Below, one piece after another: positions 5,772 to 7,400 of a DNA stretch of 7,400 nucleotides (the first letter of the stretch is position 1; every line of letters starts with the position of its first letter). This DNA is from an uncultured Bacteroidota bacterium. Lineage in GTDB: Bacteria; Bacteroidota; Bacteroidia; Chitinophagales; Chitinophagaceae. The notes beneath the pieces were generated by a model. The model saw nothing but the letters and a program-made list of their open reading frames with translations, was not told the DNA's origin and made no database searches. The position numbers were made by a program, and so were the translations under genes. The stretch is from positions 1 to 7,400 of the forward strand of contig CAILMA010000438.1 in assembly GCA_903835145.1 (NCBI GenBank), given 5' to 3'.

Positions 5772-5802
5772 AAAAAATAAAAAAATAAAAAATAAAAAAA
5801 AA
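5772..5802 (-). terminator. Long T-rich tract after the DUF3109 gene
   Basis: On the minus strand the DNA just after the stop at 5808 reads as T9-A-T6-A-T7-A-T6. Such U-rich tracts often mark transcript ends, but no stable hairpin precedes it (only CC-GCTGA-GG). A second tract, T7-A-T9 on the plus strand (5681-5697), lies about 75 bp away in opposite orientation, and the two could pair. The 195 bp between the DUF3109 stop and the lipoprotein start contain no gene. Confidence 0.35.
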
Positions 5803-5807
5803 GTTCC

Positions 5808-6386
5808 TCAGCGGTTTTTTCTGTATTTCTCAGCCACGGCATCAAGTGTATTATAAAACTCTTCACCATATTTGCGAATAAGCGCGTCTTTGAGAAATTT
5901 ATAGACTGGCACCTTTAATTTATTGCCCAGCTTACAGGCTGGTTTGCACATTTTCTTACGCGGCTCATAATTTACTGCTTCGTAGCCGGGGTGTGAAATG
6001 ATGCGTATGGGATACAAGTGGCAAGAGATTGGTTTGCGGAATTCTATTTCGCCTGCGAGCCAGGCTTTTTCTATACCGCACTTTACTACGCCCCAATCAT
6101 CGGTATAGCCATAAACACAAATACCGCCATTTACTGTAGGTGTTACATAGCCATGCTCACTGTCTATAGTGTGAGTGCCCTGCCTTTCAATTTCTGAAAC
6201 GTAACCGTGATGAAGATGTGGCTTGAAGCGGGGATAGAGGTCTGCAATGATTTTAGTTTCTTCCAGCGTAAGAGGAGCGCCACAATCGCCATCAACACAA
6301 CAACCACCCTGGCATTTGTCAAGATCGCATACGAAATTCTCTTCTATTATCTCGTCGCTCAGCAGTACATCATCTATCGCTATCAT
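5808..6386 (-). CDS. DUF3109 family cysteine-rich protein, 192 aa
   Basis: The sequence fits DUF3109, a Bacteroidota family related in motif style to YkgJ-type CxxxCC proteins that are suspected to bind zinc, iron or an Fe-S cluster. Ten cysteines are present: C20, C25, C29, C30, C35, C90, C103, C122, C147 and C151. The N-terminal cluster DKCQGGCCVDGDCGAPLT (23-40) and later GGICVYGY, VVKCGIEKAW, PISCHLYPIR and MCKPACKLG are the family's typical blocks. No signal peptide or membrane segment is visible, so it is probably cytoplasmic. The biochemical role is not established, and metal or cluster binding is inference. Its start, ATG 6386, lies 11 bp after the CBS-protein stop, which implies co-transcription and perhaps translational coupling. 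The length is normal and no key Cys appears to be missing. Confidence 0.88.
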   Translation of the reverse strand: MIAIDDVLLSDEIIEENFVCDLDKCQGGCCVDGDCGAPLTLEETKIIADLYPRFKPHLHHGYVSEIERQGTHTIDSEHGYVTPTVNGGICVYGYTDDWGVVKCGIEKAWLAGEIEFRKPISCHLYPIRIISHPGYEAVNYEPRKKMCKPACKLGNKLKVPVYKFLKDALIRKYGEEFYNTLDAVAEKYRKNR

Positions 6387-6397
6387 CAGCTATAACA

Positions 6398-7057
6398 TCA
6401 CATATTTAGGTAATTCATTAACAGATTGTATTTCCCCATCAGGTCTTCCATATCCTTGGTTTCACCAAAAACTTCCTTCACCGCATATCCATGCCGCTCA
6501 AAGGAAGACACCAATGGGTCAAGCGCTGTGCGGTTAGTTTTAAGGGTAACCTCTATCATTCCTACTGGTGTTGTGTAGATCTGTGCATTTATTACGGTAA
6601 CGTCCTCATTTTCGCAAATACGAGCTATCTGGTACAGGCTATAGTTATTGCGCTCCATCTCGAGCACAATAATACCGCCCGGAGCCTCAAGTCCACTTTT
6701 CTCGGCCATGTATTTGAGCAGACTATCCTTGGTAACCGAACCGGCATATTTATTTTCACCGTCTATTACTGGCAGCACACCAAGGTTCATTTCGTTTACG
6801 ATCCTTAGTGCTTCGTATGGATGACTGGAAAGGGATATTGCCGGCTTGAATATCAAAAGTCCTGATTCTGAAATTTCCAACTCCGGCTTATCGAAATCCA
6901 TGAGTTCATTTTCTTTCAGCAGCCCAAGGTAATTTTCGTCGACAACAACCGGTAACTGTGAAAAATCATTTTCGTCCATAATATCCAAAGCCTTACTGAT
7001 CGTGTCTTTGGGATTTAGTATCGGAACCAAGGGTGATAATAACCGCACTATGCTCAT
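6398..7057 (-). CDS. CBS-domain protein with C-terminal ACT-like region, 219 aa
   Basis: Two CBS motifs are visible: about 11-54 (ILNPKDTISKALDIMDENDFSQLPVVV...YLGLLKENEL) and about 70-116 (FKPAISLSSHPYEALRIVNEMNLGVLPVID...YAGSVTKDSLL). Together they should form a Bateman module, which in known cases binds adenosyl nucleotides. Residues about 127-198 (GGIIVLEMERNNYSLYQIARICENEDVTVINAQI... through YAVKEVFG) have the beta-alpha-beta pattern of an ACT-like domain. There is no membrane segment or catalytic motif, so a cytoplasmic sensor or regulator is likely; the ligand and target are unknown. ATG 7057 is preceded by AGAGGA (7060-7065), close to the start, a rare Shine-Dalgarno-like sequence for this window. 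From memory, related genes in other Bacteroidota often sit beside nadK (NAD kinase) and an alpha/beta hydrolase. Here the hydrolase is present upstream, but DUF3109 takes the downstream place. Confidence 0.87.
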   Translation of the reverse strand: MSIVRLLSPLVPILNPKDTISKALDIMDENDFSQLPVVVDENYLGLLKENELMDFDKPELEISESGLLIFKPAISLSSHPYEALRIVNEMNLGVLPVIDGENKYAGSVTKDSLLKYMAEKSGLEAPGGIIVLEMERNNYSLYQIARICENEDVTVINAQIYTTPVGMIEVTLKTNRTALDPLVSSFERHGYAVKEVFGETKDMEDLMGKYNLLMNYLNM

Positions 7058-7154
7058 ATTCCTCTGTTTTCAATTGTATGGTTAATAACGCAAATTGTTG
7101 TCCAACTTTTATTGTTACCGGACTCAGGGGCAAAATATGGCATTAACATTACAA

Positions 7155-7400
7155 TCATGCTTTATGTTTTTTCAGGAATTCAGCCAGAATCCGGTTGAAT
7201 TCATTGGGTACTTCCATCATAGGTGCATGACCACATTTATCAATCCAATGTAATTCTGAGCTCGGGATCAATTTATGAAACTCTTCGGCCACCATTGGGG
7301 GTGTTATCGTATCGTTCTTGCCCCATATAAGACAGGTAGGGGTAGTAATGGTGTTCAGTTCGTCGCCAAGATTATTTTTAATGGCCGACCGCGCCAATGC
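7155..7400 (-). CDS. Alpha/beta-fold hydrolase, C-terminal part, 5' end beyond window
   Basis: The frame is open through the right edge. The TTG at 7397 is not a credible start because conserved coding sequence continues to it and the fold's N-terminal half is missing. The 81 visible residues carry the C-terminal marks of an alpha/beta hydrolase: TPTCLIWGKNDTITPP (20-35), with the likely catalytic Asp30, and CGHAPMMEVP (56-65), with the likely catalytic His58. The nucleophile (GxSxG) would lie outside the window. The substrate cannot be told; many such proteins are esterases, lipases or C-C hydrolases. It ends 97 bp before the CBS-protein start on the same strand, with no clear terminator or strong promoter between them, so the genes may be co-transcribed. 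Confidence 0.85.
   Translation of the reverse strand, partial: ALARSAIKNNLGDELNTITTPTCLIWGKNDTITPPMVAEEFHKLIPSSELHWIDKCGHAPMMEVPNEFNRILAEFLKKHKA

Noticed and set aside
7155..7397. TTG at 7397 as the start of an 80-residue hydrolase
   Set aside because: The frame continues to the window edge and the protein begins in the middle of the alpha/beta fold, so it is a truncated larger gene.

Overview
The window looks like chromosomal DNA from a member of the Bacteroidota, most likely a Chitinophagales/Sphingobacteriia-type organism. Evidence: moderate-to-low GC, starts preceded by A-rich leaders rather than Shine-Dalgarno sequences, several matches to the Bacteroidota -7 promoter element TAnnTTTG, many small secreted or lipid-anchored proteins, and families common in that phylum (DUF3109 cysteine-rich protein, CBS plus ACT-like protein, AcpH-type ACP phosphodiesterase, serine-hydrolase lipoproteins). 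The genus assignment is inference. No RNA gene, CRISPR array, insertion sequence or prophage marker was seen.

Layout. (1) Positions 1-1261, minus strand: a two-gene secretory unit. A 157-residue exported protein of unknown function is followed 9 bp later by a lipoprotein with a BNR/Asp-box beta-propeller, cut by the left edge. A TAnnTTTG box lies upstream. (2) Positions 1262-1570: a 309-bp divergent intergenic stretch with hairpin-forming sequences. (3) Position 1571 onward, plus strand: a cysteine-containing exported protein of unknown function, convergent with a minus-strand 111-residue three-helix membrane protein (2283-2618). (4) Two plus-strand genes: an AcpH-like acyl carrier protein phosphodiesterase and a lipid-anchored class C beta-lactamase-fold serine hydrolase. 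(5) Positions 4725-4755: a strong hairpin shared by converging genes. (6) Two minus-strand paralogous lipoproteins of 92 and 90 residues. They have near-identical signal peptides, low-complexity Ala/Pro/Lys/Thr-rich bodies and a shared GGTNACC-T6 upstream element. (7) Positions 5808-7400, minus strand: alpha/beta hydrolase (cut by the right edge), CBS/ACT-like regulator, and DUF3109 protein. The last two are 11 bp apart and probably co-transcribed.

Overall this is mostly ordinary core and accessory Bacteroidota sequence with no clear new multi-gene system. The most interesting parts are the duplicated low-complexity lipoproteins with their shared upstream element, the unknown exported proteins around 788-2209, and several regulatory inverted repeats.
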